From NCBI GenBank assembly GCA_031291725.1, contig JARLIM010000034.1, positions 160,638-224,637 on the forward strand: a stretch of DNA of 64,000 nt, written 5' to 3'. The notes beneath the pieces were generated by a model, which saw only the letters and a list, made by a program, of their open reading frames with translations, made no database searches and was not told the origin of the DNA. Of this stretch, positions 34,801 to 43,804 are shown piece by piece (the first letter of the stretch is position 1; each line of letters opens with the position of its first letter). Source of the stretch: Acetobacteraceae bacterium. GTDB taxonomy: Bacteria > Pseudomonadota > Alphaproteobacteria > Acetobacterales > Acetobacteraceae. Position numbers and translations under genes: made by a program.

Positions 34801-36926
34801 CGCACATTCAGCACGCCGCCCTTGAGCACCGTGTTGCTCAGAAGCTCGCCGCCCACGGCCACCTTGGCCGTGCCGCCGCTGCTGACGATCGTGTTGGACA
34901 ACACCGCACCGGAGGAGACAGTAATCGCGGCACCGCTGCTGACGATGGCGCTGCTCACCAAGGTCTGTGCATCGGCGAAGGAATAGCCAACGCCGGACGA
35001 GAAGACCGCGCTGACCAACTTGGCATTGCCAGACAAAATCAGCGTGCCACCGGAGGAGAGCTGCAAGCCGGAAATCAGCGCGCCGCCGCCCGCACTGACC
35101 GTGCCGCCGCCCGAGATGCTGACATTGGACGCCACGCCGCCGCCGCTGACAAACAGCGTGCCGGCACCACGCACGGAAACGCCGCTGACCAAGCCGCCGA
35201 AGAGATCCTCGATCGCAGCGCCGGAGTTGATGCTGGCGCTGTCGATCACGCCACCGGAGCTGACCCACTCCTGGCCGCTGGAGGTTGCGGATGTGGAACT
35301 GATCACGCCACCGGATGAAACCAGGATAAGGCCATTCACCCCAGCCGTTGCGCTCTTGACGCTGCCGCCGCTGTAGATGTCGATCTGGCCGGAGGTAACG
35401 CTTGTGGCGCTCATGACGCCGCTGGAATAGACGTTGGCCACGCCGCCCGAAACCAGCACGTTCCCGGCAAGGCCACCGGAGATGATATTCAGCGATCCAC
35501 CCGAGGCGATCGTCAGATTCGTCGCAATGCCACCCGACGAGACGTTGATCGAGCCATAGCTGACCACCAGCGCCGAATTCGCCGATCCGCCCTGATCGAC
35601 ATTCAACGTGCCGCCTGAGGAGACGAACACGGCGGAGTCCAAACCGCCGGAAGACACATTCTCCGTGCCGTTCGAGCCGATGACATCTGACGAGCCGATA
35701 CCGCCGAACAAGATGTTGACCGTACCCTGACTGGTCGTGTCGGCGCTGGAGAGAACACCGCCGCTGTAGACGTCGACCGTGGCACCGTTGTTGTAATCGT
35801 TGGCACCGTTGACTTGCACCGCCGTCGCGGTGCCGCCCGGCAGGATCAGCAATGTCTCATGGTCGCCCAGAACCAGGCCGCTGGCGGAATGCGCGGTGCC
35901 GAGAACCGTGCCGGCGCTGATCTCCGCCAAGCCGGAGGAAATGACCGCCCCGCCTGTGCTGATGGTGGTGCCGGTCACGATGGCACCCGGCAGCACGACC
36001 AGCGTGCCGCCCGACTGCACGATGTCCCCTGTGGCAGAGCCCGCGCTCTCGATGACCTCGATACCGCCATTGCCAATGATCGTGCCGCTGGCCGAACCGC
36101 CGGAGGAGATCATCTCCACACTGCCGCTTTGCACCTGAGTGCTGCTCACCACGCCGCCCGGCCCGACATCGACCTGTGCGCCGCTGGCCACGATCAACCC
36201 GGTGGTGACACCGCCGCTGAACACATAAGCCTGATTGTTGACCGTATCATTGACCGCGCTGCCACCGGAGAACACGCCCAGGACGGCATTGCTCGGAATG
36301 GAGGAATTGGCGATCAGCGTGCCGGGATTGACAAGGCCGCCATTCTCGACGACGCCCACGCCTGACGTGACAACCGTGCCGCCGGATGAGATGATGTTGT
36401 TGACGATCGCGCCGGGGAAGACGATCAGCAGCGAGCCTGAATCAACGGTTGTGTTGGTCAGCGTGCCGCCGGATGAGACGATCGCGAAGGCCCCGCTGCT
36501 GAGCACGGTGCCAGTGGCAGACGCTCCTGAATCGACATTCATCTGCCCGGCATTGTTCACCGTCACGCTGGTCACGACACCGCCCGCGCTGACCTCCAGA
36601 TGGGCGCCACTGCCGACAGTGGTCTGATAGGCTGAACCGCCGACGGAGACATATTGCTGTCCGCCGTTCAGCAATTGGTCGCCACTGGCAACACCGCCCA
36701 GTGCGACTTGATCCTGGCCGCCATTGACAATCGTGCCGTATTCAAAGCCGCCGGCGATGGTGTTGATGAAACCGCCACTATCAACCGTCACGCCGATGAT
36801 CGACCCGCCGCCCTGAACATTTACATTGTCGCCAGGGTTGATGGTGTCGCCGTTAATGGTGCCGCCGGAGGACAGCGGCACCCCGTTGGATGTAACGGAG
36901 CCGGAGCTGACGTTGTAAAAGGTCAT
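31827..36926 (-). CDS. Giant strand-loop-strand repeat protein with C-terminal Hint domain (1699 residues)
   Basis: Residues 1 to about 1480 consist almost wholly of SSGG-type short repeats predicted to form a long beta-helix, interrupted by longer units marked by FPGA, LPGA or EPGG followed by an SGT or SAG segment. From about residue 1511 the Hint domain is nearly the same as in the neighbour: PCYCEGT, ELLAIGDVLITASG, RPIRWIGTRR, VSPLHAMFLDG, YFHIELDSHDVILAEG and FDILYPDAEQ, then a basic tail. No signal peptide is visible (MTFYNVSSGSVTSNGV) and no transporter gene is adjacent. An adhesin or surface-structure role is plausible from the repeats but unproven. Antisense frames over this gene are artefacts of its composition. 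Confidence 0.85.
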   Translation of the reverse strand: MTFYNVSSGSVTSNGVPLSSGGTINGDTINPGDNVNVQGGGSIIGVTVDSGGFINTIAGGFEYGTIVNGGQDQVALGGVASGDQLLNGGQQYVSVGGSAYQTTVGSGAHLEVSAGGVVTSVTVNNAGQMNVDSGASATGTVLSSGAFAIVSSGGTLTNTTVDSGSLLIVFPGAIVNNIISSGGTVVTSGVGVVENGGLVNPGTLIANSSIPSNAVLGVFSGGSAVNDTVNNQAYVFSGGVTTGLIVASGAQVDVGPGGVVSSTQVQSGSVEMISSGGSASGTIIGNGGIEVIESAGSATGDIVQSGGTLVVLPGAIVTGTTISTGGAVISSGLAEISAGTVLGTAHSASGLVLGDHETLLILPGGTATAVQVNGANDYNNGATVDVYSGGVLSSADTTSQGTVNILFGGIGSSDVIGSNGTENVSSGGLDSAVFVSSGGTLNVDQGGSANSALVVSYGSINVSSGGIATNLTIASGGSLNIISGGLAGNVLVSGGVANVYSSGVMSATSVTSGQIDIYSGGSVKSATAGVNGLILVSSGGVISSTSATSSGQEWVSSGGVIDSASINSGAAIEDLFGGLVSGVSVRGAGTLFVSGGGVASNVSISGGGTVSAGGGALISGLQLSSGGTLILSGNAKLVSAVFSSGVGYSFADAQTLVSSAIVSSGAAITVSSGAVLSNTIVSSGGTAKVAVGGELLSNTVLKGGVLNVRSDGLAVSTIVSSGGTISAAYAGAVDEYTAISSGGVAIATFYSDSLSASVSNGGVLSALLDGSATSTTVSSGGEILVSWGGAISGADLLSGALLSASGGGVVTSDVIGNGAEQIIANSGTDSGTIVQSGGIDIISSGAYASGVEVQSGGILLVLPGANVVGTQVDSGGTAVSAGIEVISGTSAAAPISGGVTVNLTAYTSGESVYVLSGGIENFATLSSGATLRMFSGAIVENTSVLSGATLRINPGAQDIGTDIGSGGTEIVSSGGSAGGQQLVQSGGLEIVTSGGVVSGTDLAVGSLLIVEPGGSTGNVSGSPTSAVSTGAILLSGTVQVQSSAILSSALVQSGYTDYVLDGGTQISGLVQSGGALLLFDGGQTSSAVISAGGSMTVSGGSAMSTTVSSGGQLIVSSGGWASGTVLSAGSAQIYSGGVDLNTVVSSGGNFRVTSNGYASGTVVSSGGQLQVRLDGALESGAQISSGGAGLVYLGGIDSGATVSSGGIISVGWGGIDSSATVSGGGAMIAYSGGAIDSATIEGIVSAFQGGVISAAQISSGGVLDIVGGGLGQQNVVLGSGLLQVFSGGVDSAAAIGSGGSEIVLGGGSAIGAMVANGGVQNVYSGGNTSNTTVLSGGSEDVFIGASAAATTILGGGAMMVQAGGAVSGTNIDMSLSGVVGVGNPIGFIPGADLFVNSGGTASGSIINSSGFEYVSSGGIDTSATVNAGGDLIISSGANVSLTSLGSGGTIDFNFLTYTGGSGTIDSAGDILTVYENGTSATLSLIGNYAGDTVVVGSDNMGGTDVSVVPCYCEGTLVLTDQGEKAVELLAIGDVLITASGALRPIRWIGTRRYVGTFANRNRKLLPVTFQAGSLADGVPARDLSVSPLHAMFLDGMLIPADALVNGSSITQATSVDEVAYFHIELDSHDVILAEGVAAETFLDDGNRGQFHNAAEFDILYPDAEQPLVPHYCARRVEHGPALEAVRKRIAARVVRRSVG

Positions 36927-37084
36927 TGTGAGTGCTCTGCCTGTCTGGCCACATCGCCGGGCGTTGACGTCAGCGTAAGTCTAAGCCGTCAACAGGCTCT
37001 TCTTCAATGATGGATTAACGGTTTCCTGATGGCCGCAATGAAAAACCTTTCTGTCTTTCATTTTTATGATGAAGAAGTAACGGG
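36927..37084 (-). promoter_or_regulatory. 5' region of the 1699-residue Hint-protein gene
   Basis: This 158-base gap is AT-rich next to its neighbours and must carry the promoter for the minus-strand Hint gene and the 3' end of mazG. The inverted repeat AATGAAA (37037-37043) / TTTCATT (37056-37062) is the only symmetric element I see; it might end mazG transcription but lacks a T tract on the minus strand. No ribosome site of good strength precedes the Hint start. Confidence 0.3.
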
Positions 37085-37888
37085 TCAGTTCAAGCCTTGC
37101 TCTCGCCGCTTTGCCACCTGCCAGAGGATTTCCATTTCCTCCAGCGTCGACTCTGCGGGAGTCTTTCCCTGGGCGGCGAGATCTTTCTCGATAGATCCGA
37201 AACGACGATAGAACTTTTCATTCGCGTGTCGCAAACATGTTTCAGGGTCCAAATCGAGTTTGCGGGCAAGGTTTGCTGTCACAAACAGGATGTCGCCGAA
37301 TTCATCGGCCAATCTTGCACGGTCGGCACCTGGAAGTTCAGCGCGCAATTCGGCGATTTCTTCTTCTAATTTTACAATAACTTCCTCGGCATTGGACCAA
37401 TCAAATCCCACCCGCCCGGCACGCGCGGTCAGCTTGCGGGCGCGGGTGAGGGCGGGGAGGGCGACGGGAATGCCGGCCAATGTGCCGGTCTCCGCACGGG
37501 CGGCGCGTTCGGCGCGCTTGTGTTCCTCCCAGGCGGCCACCTGCATGCCGGCGTCACGGGCCGCGTCCTCGCCGAAGACGTGCGGATGGCGGCGGATCAT
37601 CTTATCGGCGATGGCGCGTGCGACGTCAGCGAAGGCGAAACGGCCTTCTTCCTCAGCCATTCGTGCATGATAGACCACCTGCAGCAGCAGGTCGCCAAGC
37701 TCATCGGGAAGGGCCGCGAAGTCGCGCGCGGCGATGGCGTCGGCCACCTCATAGGCTTCTTCGATGGTGTAAGGCGCGATGGAGGCGAAATCCTGCTCCC
37801 GGTCCCACGGGCAGCCGGTCTGCGGGTGGCGCAGGGCTTCCATGATGTCCAACAGACGGCGCAGTTGTGCTTCGGCTTCCGTTTGCAT
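37085..37888 (-). CDS. mazG: Nucleoside triphosphate pyrophosphohydrolase MazG
   Basis: The 267-residue product has the two tandem MazG domains of the full-length bacterial enzyme. The first contains CPWDREQDFASIAPYTIEEA with the metal-binding EExxE-type helices and DELGDLLLQVVYHA, the second KLEEEIAELRAEL and DEFGDILFVTANLA. It hydrolyses NTPs to NMPs and pyrophosphate, cleaning the nucleotide pool. It is divergent from serA with 47 bases between the starts. The length (E. coli 263) and motif order are normal. Confidence 0.95.
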   Translation of the reverse strand: MQTEAEAQLRRLLDIMEALRHPQTGCPWDREQDFASIAPYTIEEAYEVADAIAARDFAALPDELGDLLLQVVYHARMAEEEGRFAFADVARAIADKMIRRHPHVFGEDAARDAGMQVAAWEEHKRAERAARAETGTLAGIPVALPALTRARKLTARAGRVGFDWSNAEEVIVKLEEEIAELRAELPGADRARLADEFGDILFVTANLARKLDLDPETCLRHANEKFYRRFGSIEKDLAAQGKTPAESTLEEMEILWQVAKRREQGLN

Positions 37889-37935
37889 GCGGATCTCCCT
37901 ACATATGCGCCTCGTTTCTACCGCATCGGGTCATC

Positions 37936-39185
37936 ATGTCACAGTCGCAGATCTCAGCCGAGCGCCTTTCCCTGCCGAAGGATCGCATTAAGATCCTGTT
38001 GCTGGAGGGTATTCACGACACTGCCGTTCAAATGTTCGAGCAGGACGGCTACAGCAACATCACCCGCCTCAAGGGCGCGCTGGACGGGGATAACCTCACC
38101 GAGGCTCTCAAGGGCGTGCATATCCTGGGCATTCGCAGCCGCACGCAATTGACCGACGAGGTGTTCGCGGCCGCAGATCGCCTGTTGACCGTGGGTTGCT
38201 TCTGCATCGGCACCAATCAGGTGGATCTGACGGCCGCGCGTGACGCTGGTATTCCGGTCTTCAACGCGCCTTACAGCAACACCCGCTCGGTGGCGGAACT
38301 GTCCATCGGCGAGATGGTCATGCTGATGCGCAACATCCCCGACAAATCCGCCGCCGCTCATCGCGGCGTGTGGGACAAATCGGCGGCAGGCTCCAACGAG
38401 ATGCGCGGCAAGACGCTGGGCATCGTCGGCTACGGCAATATCGGCAGCCAATTGTCGGTGTTGGCCGAGGCGATGGGCATGCGGGTGATTTTCTTCGACA
38501 CCGCCGCCAAGCTGCCGATGGGCAATGCCCATAAGGTGAACACGCTGGACGAATTGCTCGCCACGGCGGATGTGGTGTCGCTGCATGTGCCGGAAACGGC
38601 GGAAACCGAAGGCATGATGGGCGAGCGCGAAATCGCCATGATGAAGCAGGGCGCCATCCTGCTCAACAATGCGCGCGGCACCGTGCTCGATATCGATGCG
38701 CTGGCCGTTGCCCTGCGGGAGAAGCGCCTGCACGGCGCGGCCGTGGACGTGTTCCCATATGAGCCGGGCTCGAACAATGAGCGGTTCGTGACGCCGTTGC
38801 AGAACCTGCCCAACGTGATCCTGTCCCCGCATATCGGCGGCTCGACGGCCGAGGCGCAGGCGCGCATCGGTGAGGAAGTGGCGCGCAAGCTGATCGATTA
38901 CAGCGATGTGGGCAACACCATCGGCGCGGTGAATTTCCCGCAGGTGCAACTGCCCAAGGCCCCCACCGGCACGCGCTATATGCATGTGCATCGCAACGTG
39001 CCCGGCCTGCTGTTCCGCGTCATCGACGTCTTCAGCAAGCGCGGCCAGAACATCGCCGCCCAATTCCTGCAAACTGCGGGCGAACTCGGTTACGTGGTCA
39101 TCGACGCTGAAGGTCCGGCGGATGAGGATGCGATTTTGGGCGATCTGCGCAAGATCGACGGCACCATCCGCGCCCGTCTGCTCTA

Positions 39186-39189
<4 letters not shown>
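37936..39189 (+). CDS. serA: D-3-phosphoglycerate dehydrogenase
   Basis: The 417-residue product matches the E. coli-type SerA (about 410): a substrate-binding domain, a Rossmann domain with GIVGYGNIGSQLSVLAEAMG, catalytic Arg in NNARGTVLD, Glu in VDVFPYEPGS and His in LSPHIGGST, and a C-terminal ACT-like domain (HRNVPGLLFRVIDVFSKRGQ) for serine feedback. It makes 3-phosphohydroxypyruvate with NAD. ATG 37936 is used because the longer frame overlaps mazG antisense. serC, the next enzyme, lies 3.4 kb downstream after an inserted ABC transporter. Confidence 0.95.
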
Positions 39190-39809
<620 letters not shown>

Positions 39810-39930
39810 CGTGGCGGCACTCATGTGTGGCAACAGACTGCGCGCAGTTGATCCCGGCCCGATCTCGCGCGACAACATCCGCCTGCACGACGCAGCAAGC
39901 GCCGGTTTGGCAACAGAGGGAAACGCCCTG

Positions 39931-40944
39931 ATGCAATTCACCCGTCGAAATGTTCTGATGGCCTCGCTGGCGGCCTCGGCTGCGACCTTCGCCAGCCGGC
40001 CCGCGCGGGCGGCCGCCTCCGGTCTGCGGCTTGGTCTGCTGCACACGCTCTCCCCCGCACCGCTTTATATGGCGCAGGCGCGCAACTATTTCGCGGCGGC
40101 GGGCTGCCCGGTGGAGTTCGTCTTTTTCGAAGCCGCCCAACCGATTGCCGCCGCCGCTGTGGCAGGCGACATCGATATCGGTGTCACCGCCCTCACCGGC
40201 GGCTTCTTCAGCTTGGCCGGGCGTGGCACGCTCAAGGTGATCGGCGGCGGTCTGCATGAGCAGAAGGGTTTCGAGCTCACCGCCATTCTCGCCTCCAACG
40301 CCGCCTATGCCGCGGGCCTGACCAATGTGGGCAAGCTTGCAGGCCACAGCTTCGGCATCACGCAATATGGCTCGTCCTTCCACTACATGGCCGGGCGGAT
40401 CGCCGAGCGGGCCGGGTTTGACTTGAAATCGATGCAATTGCGGCCATTGCAGCAAGTCGGCAACATGCTCGCCGCCGTCAAGACCGGGCAGGTGGATGCC
40501 ACGATGGCGGTGGCGTCGCAGGCCAAGCCGATGGTGGAGGCAGGGCAGGCGCATATCATTGGTTGGGTGGGCGATTACGTGCCCTATCAGATCACCGCTC
40601 TCTTCGCACCACAGCGCAGCTTTGAGCAGCGTTCGGCGGATCTGCATGCCTTCTGCACCGCCTATCGTCATGGTGTGGCCGATTATCGCACGGCCTTCCT
40701 GCTGCCGAAGCGGGACCCGAAAATCACCGATGCGGCCATTGCCGATATCCGCAGATTCATCTTCACCTCCGACCCGGACGGCGCGCGTAAAATCCGCGAA
40801 GGAATTGGTTGGTATGATGAGGATGCCGCGCTGGACGTGGCCGATGTGCGCGCGCAGCTTGCATGGTTCGCCCAGCAGGGCATGGTGAAGGGCGATATCG
40901 ACCCCGCCTCTATCATCGACACCGGCTATCTGCCCACGCGATGA
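39931..40944 (+). CDS. ABC transporter substrate-binding protein (NMT1/SsuA-like)
   Basis: The 337-residue product has a twin-arginine-like signal (QFTRRNVLMASLAASAATFA) with cleavage near ARA at about residue 27. It is followed by a taurine/nitrate/thiamine-precursor-type binding fold (LGLLHTLSPAPLYMAQARNY and VTALTGGFFSLAGRG). It delivers a ligand to the ATPase and permease encoded directly downstream (ATGA overlap at 40941-40944). ATG 39931 is chosen by the signal peptide. The family includes aliphatic sulfonate, nitrate, pyrimidine and riboflavin-precursor binders; the ligand is unknown. Confidence 0.88.
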   Translation: MQFTRRNVLMASLAASAATFASRPARAAASGLRLGLLHTLSPAPLYMAQARNYFAAAGCPVEFVFFEAAQPIAAAAVAGDIDIGVTALTGGFFSLAGRGTLKVIGGGLHEQKGFELTAILASNAAYAAGLTNVGKLAGHSFGITQYGSSFHYMAGRIAERAGFDLKSMQLRPLQQVGNMLAAVKTGQVDATMAVASQAKPMVEAGQAHIIGWVGDYVPYQITALFAPQRSFEQRSADLHAFCTAYRHGVADYRTAFLLPKRDPKITDAAIADIRRFIFTSDPDGARKIREGIGWYDEDAALDVADVRAQLAWFAQQGMVKGDIDPASIIDTGYLPTR

Positions 40945-41732
40945 GCCAGGACATCACGCCGCATTCCGGCATTGGCTTGTCGGTCTGCGGTGTCTCCCAC
41001 TCCTATCGCGGCCTCAAGGCGCTGGATCGCATTGATCTCGACATCGCCCCAGGCGAGGTGACAGTGCTGGTCGGCCCGTCTGGCTGCGGCAAATCCACGT
41101 TGCTCGGCATTCTGGGCGGTCTGGTCGCACCCGAAGGCGGTGAGGTGCTGTTGCGGGGGCAGGCTTCGGCGGATTGCCTTAATCCACTGACCTATGTCTT
41201 CCAGGATTTCGCCCTGCTGCCCTGGCGCAGTGTGGCGGGAAATGTGGCCTTGGTGTTGGAAGACCATAAGATGGACAAGGCCGCCCGTGCCGCGCGGGTG
41301 GCCGAAGTGCTGACGTTGACCGGGCTTTCCGATTTCGCCCACGCATGGCCGCGCCAACTCTCCGGTGGCATGCGCCAACGGGTGGGCATTGCCCGTGCGC
41401 TGGCGGTGCGTCCGGCCGTGCTGCTGATGGATGAGCCGCTCTCGGCACTGGATGCGCAGACGCGCGATCTGCTGCTCGACGAATTCGCCGCCCTCATCGC
41501 CCGCACCGGGGTGACGACGGTGTATGTCACGCACAACCTTCCCGAAGCGGTGCGGCTTGGCCACACCATCGTTGTGTTGGGACGCAGACCGGGGCGGATT
41601 CGCGAGGTGATCCGCATCGACACCCCGTTGTCTGAACGCCGTCTGGACGATCCGGCCCTGTTGGCCATCGAAGCGCGGCTCTGGGCCTTGCTGCGAGCCG
41701 ATGCCGCCGAAGCCGAGCGGGAGTTGACATGA
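40941..41732 (+). CDS. ABC transporter ATP-binding protein (taurine/nitrate type)
   Basis: The 263-residue product has Walker A GPSGCGKST, the Q-loop in YVFQDFALLPWR, the signature LSGGMRQRVGIARAL, Walker B VLLMDEPLSALD and the H-loop in YVTHNLPEAV. VFQDFALLPWRSV is typical of SsuB/TauB-like ATPases. It overlaps the binding-protein gene upstream and the permease gene downstream by ATGA, so the three proteins form one importer. Confidence 0.94.
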   Translation: MSQDITPHSGIGLSVCGVSHSYRGLKALDRIDLDIAPGEVTVLVGPSGCGKSTLLGILGGLVAPEGGEVLLRGQASADCLNPLTYVFQDFALLPWRSVAGNVALVLEDHKMDKAARAARVAEVLTLTGLSDFAHAWPRQLSGGMRQRVGIARALAVRPAVLLMDEPLSALDAQTRDLLLDEFAALIARTGVTTVYVTHNLPEAVRLGHTIVVLGRRPGRIREVIRIDTPLSERRLDDPALLAIEARLWALLRADAAEAERELT

Positions 41733-42520
41733 TGGCAGACACGCAGAAGGTTCGCTTCCGAGCGGGCGGATATCAGCCCGATTCGAAAATTCTCGTCTCG
41801 ATTCTCACCTTGGTGGCCACAATCGGCCTCTGGCAGCTCGCCGCCTCGCTGGGGTGGATTTCCACGCAATTTGCCTCCTCGCCGCACGCCATCGTGACAT
41901 CGCTGCATGATCTCGCGGTCTCGGGTGAATTGTGGCTGCATCTGACGGCCTCGTTGCAGCGTCTGGCGATTGGCTGGGTGATCGGCACGATCGCCGGGAT
42001 CATCGTGGGCGTGCTGCTCGGCCTGTTCAGCATCGCCCGCTCGGCGGGGATGGCGCTGGTCTCGGCACTGTTCCCGATCCCGAAAATCGCCCTCGTGCCG
42101 CTGTTCATCATCTGGTTCGGCATCGGAGAGGGCTCGAAGATCGTCACCTTGGTGTTCGGCGTGTTCTTTCCCACCGTGATCAACACGCTGGCAGGCGTAG
42201 ACGGCGTGCAGCGTGGCCTGATCCGCATGGGGCAGAGTTTTGGGCTGAGCCATTGGTCGATTGTCACCAAAATCCTGCTGCCGGGCGCATTGCCGTCCAT
42301 TCTGGCCGGATTTCGCATCACCACGGCCACCGCCATCGTTTTGCTGGTCGCCGCCGAGATGATCGGCGCCGAACACGGCATCGGCGCGTTCGTGCTGCAG
42401 GCGGGCAATCTCTACGCCACCGACGATTTGCTCGCCGGTATCGTGGTGCTCTCGCTGTTGGGGCTGACGGTTTCGGTGATTGTCGGCCTGCTGGAGCGGG
42501 TGCTGTTGCGCTGGCGGTAG
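41729..42520 (+). CDS. ABC transporter permease (taurine/nitrate type)
   Basis: The 263-residue product has about six membrane helices and the BPD permease coupling loop (EAA-like) in the segment RGLIRMGQSFGLSHWSIVTK. The FPIPKIALVPLFIIWFGIGE helix is typical of SsuC/TauC-type permeases. It starts ATGATG at 41729/41732; the first overlaps the ATPase stop. It completes the three-gene importer. No regulator or metabolic enzyme for the ligand is adjacent, so the ligand stays open. Confidence 0.92.
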   Translation: MMADTQKVRFRAGGYQPDSKILVSILTLVATIGLWQLAASLGWISTQFASSPHAIVTSLHDLAVSGELWLHLTASLQRLAIGWVIGTIAGIIVGVLLGLFSIARSAGMALVSALFPIPKIALVPLFIIWFGIGEGSKIVTLVFGVFFPTVINTLAGVDGVQRGLIRMGQSFGLSHWSIVTKILLPGALPSILAGFRITTATAIVLLVAAEMIGAEHGIGAFVLQAGNLYATDDLLAGIVVLSLLGLTVSVIVGLLERVLLRWR

Positions 42521-42577
42521 GCGGCCCTTGCATTTCATGGGGTTGAGTGCCGCGCGCCCGGGCTTTACGACGATGAT

Positions 42578-43735
42578 ATGAACGCGATCGCCAAACCCAA
42601 TTCCCGCCCGCTTAACCCGAATTTCGGCTCCGGCCCGTGCAGCAAGCGCCCCGGCTGGTCGCTGGCCACGCTGGAAGCCGCCATGCTGGGGCGCAGCCAT
42701 CGCGCCGCCGAGCCGAAGGCACGCATCGAGGCAGTGATCGCGCGCTCGAAATCGATCCTCGGCATGCCGTCCGATTGGGTGCTCGCCGTGGTGCCGGGCT
42801 CCGACACGGGGGCCGTTGAAATGGCGCTGTGGTCGCTGCTCGGTCAGCGTCCGGTGGATGTGCTGTCGTTTGAGACCTTCTCCACCACCTGGGCGAACGA
42901 CATCGTCAAACAGCTCAAGCTGAAAGACGCCCGCATATTGGAGGCCAAATTCGGCGCATTGCCGGATGTGGCCCGGCTCAACCCGGCGCATGACATCGTG
43001 CTGGCCTGGAACGGCACCACCTCGGGCGTGCGGATGCCGGGCGGTGAGGCGTTGCCGGATGAGCGCGAAGGCCTGGTGATCTGTGACGCCACCTCTGCCG
43101 CCTTCGCGATGGCGTTGCCGTGGAACAAGCTCGATGTCGTCACCTGGTCCTGGCAGAAAGTGCTGGGCGGTGAGGCGGCCCACGGCATGATCGCGCTGTC
43201 GCCGCGCGCCGTCGCCCGTCTGGAGAGCTACGTGCCGACTTGGCCTCTGCCGAAAGTCTTCCGCATGACCAGCGGTGGCAAGCTCAATGCCGGGCTGTTC
43301 CGGGGCGAGACGATCAACACGCCGTCAATGCTCTGCGTGGAAGATGCACTCGATGGTCTGCAATGGGCGGAGAGCATCGGCGGTCTGCCGGGGCTGATCG
43401 CGCGCTCGGAAGCCAATCTGGCGGCGGTGGCGGCGTGGGAGGCAACATGCGATTGGGCGGAATTCCTCTGCGCCGATCCGGCCTGCCGTTCGTCCACCGC
43501 GATTTGCCTGCGCATCACCGCACCGTGGTTCCTGGCCCTTGACGCCGAAACCCAGTTCAAAACCTCGCGCAAACTGGCTGCTTTGCTCGACAAAGAGGGC
43601 GTTGCCTATGACATCGCCTCCTATCGCGACGCACCGCCAGGGCTGCGAATCTGGGGTGGGGCGACGATTGAGGCGTCCGATATGACGCTGCTGATGCCCT
43701 GGCTCGATTGGGCCTACGCGCAGGTGGCTCCCTGA
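42578..43735 (+). CDS. serC: Phosphoserine aminotransferase
   Basis: The 385-residue PLP-dependent class V aminotransferase has N-terminal [15 protein letters not shown], cofactor-region [28 protein letters not shown], and the Schiff-base Lys in [12 protein letters not shown] followed by [10 protein letters not shown]. These match the archaeal/alphaproteobacterial-type SerC that converts 3-phosphohydroxypyruvate and glutamate to phosphoserine. In many alphaproteobacteria serC and serA are adjacent; here the transporter genes separate them. hisZ and purA follow on the same strand. Confidence 0.92.
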   Translation: MNAIAKPNSRPLNPNFGSGPCSKRPGWSLATLEAAMLGRSHRAAEPKARIEAVIARSKSILGMPSDWVLAVVPGSDTGAVEMALWSLLGQRPVDVLSFETFSTTWANDIVKQLKLKDARILEAKFGALPDVARLNPAHDIVLAWNGTTSGVRMPGGEALPDEREGLVICDATSAAFAMALPWNKLDVVTWSWQKVLGGEAAHGMIALSPRAVARLESYVPTWPLPKVFRMTSGGKLNAGLFRGETINTPSMLCVEDALDGLQWAESIGGLPGLIARSEANLAAVAAWEATCDWAEFLCADPACRSSTAICLRITAPWFLALDAETQFKTSRKLAALLDKEGVAYDIASYRDAPPGLRIWGGATIEASDMTLLMPWLDWAYAQVAP

Positions 43736-43804
43736 CCTGTCTCATCGGCGGTTTGCCCGGTGGATTCGTGATGCTATAGCCCACCCGCATCAGGCTGAAA
43801 GCGC

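Noticed and set aside
28156..36926. Tandem repeats considered as a CRISPR array or satellite DNA
   Set aside because: Spacing is irregular, repeats are in frame as SGG motifs, and the unit is coding on the minus strand with a C-terminal Hint domain.
36927..37084. Short frame beginning MAAMKNLSVFHFYDEE near 37029
   Set aside because: Runs antisense into mazG and lacks a supporting ribosome site.
41192..43183. 663-codon minus-strand frame over the ABC permease and serC
   Set aside because: Antisense shadow rich in His/Gln/Arg, spanning several well-supported plus-strand genes.
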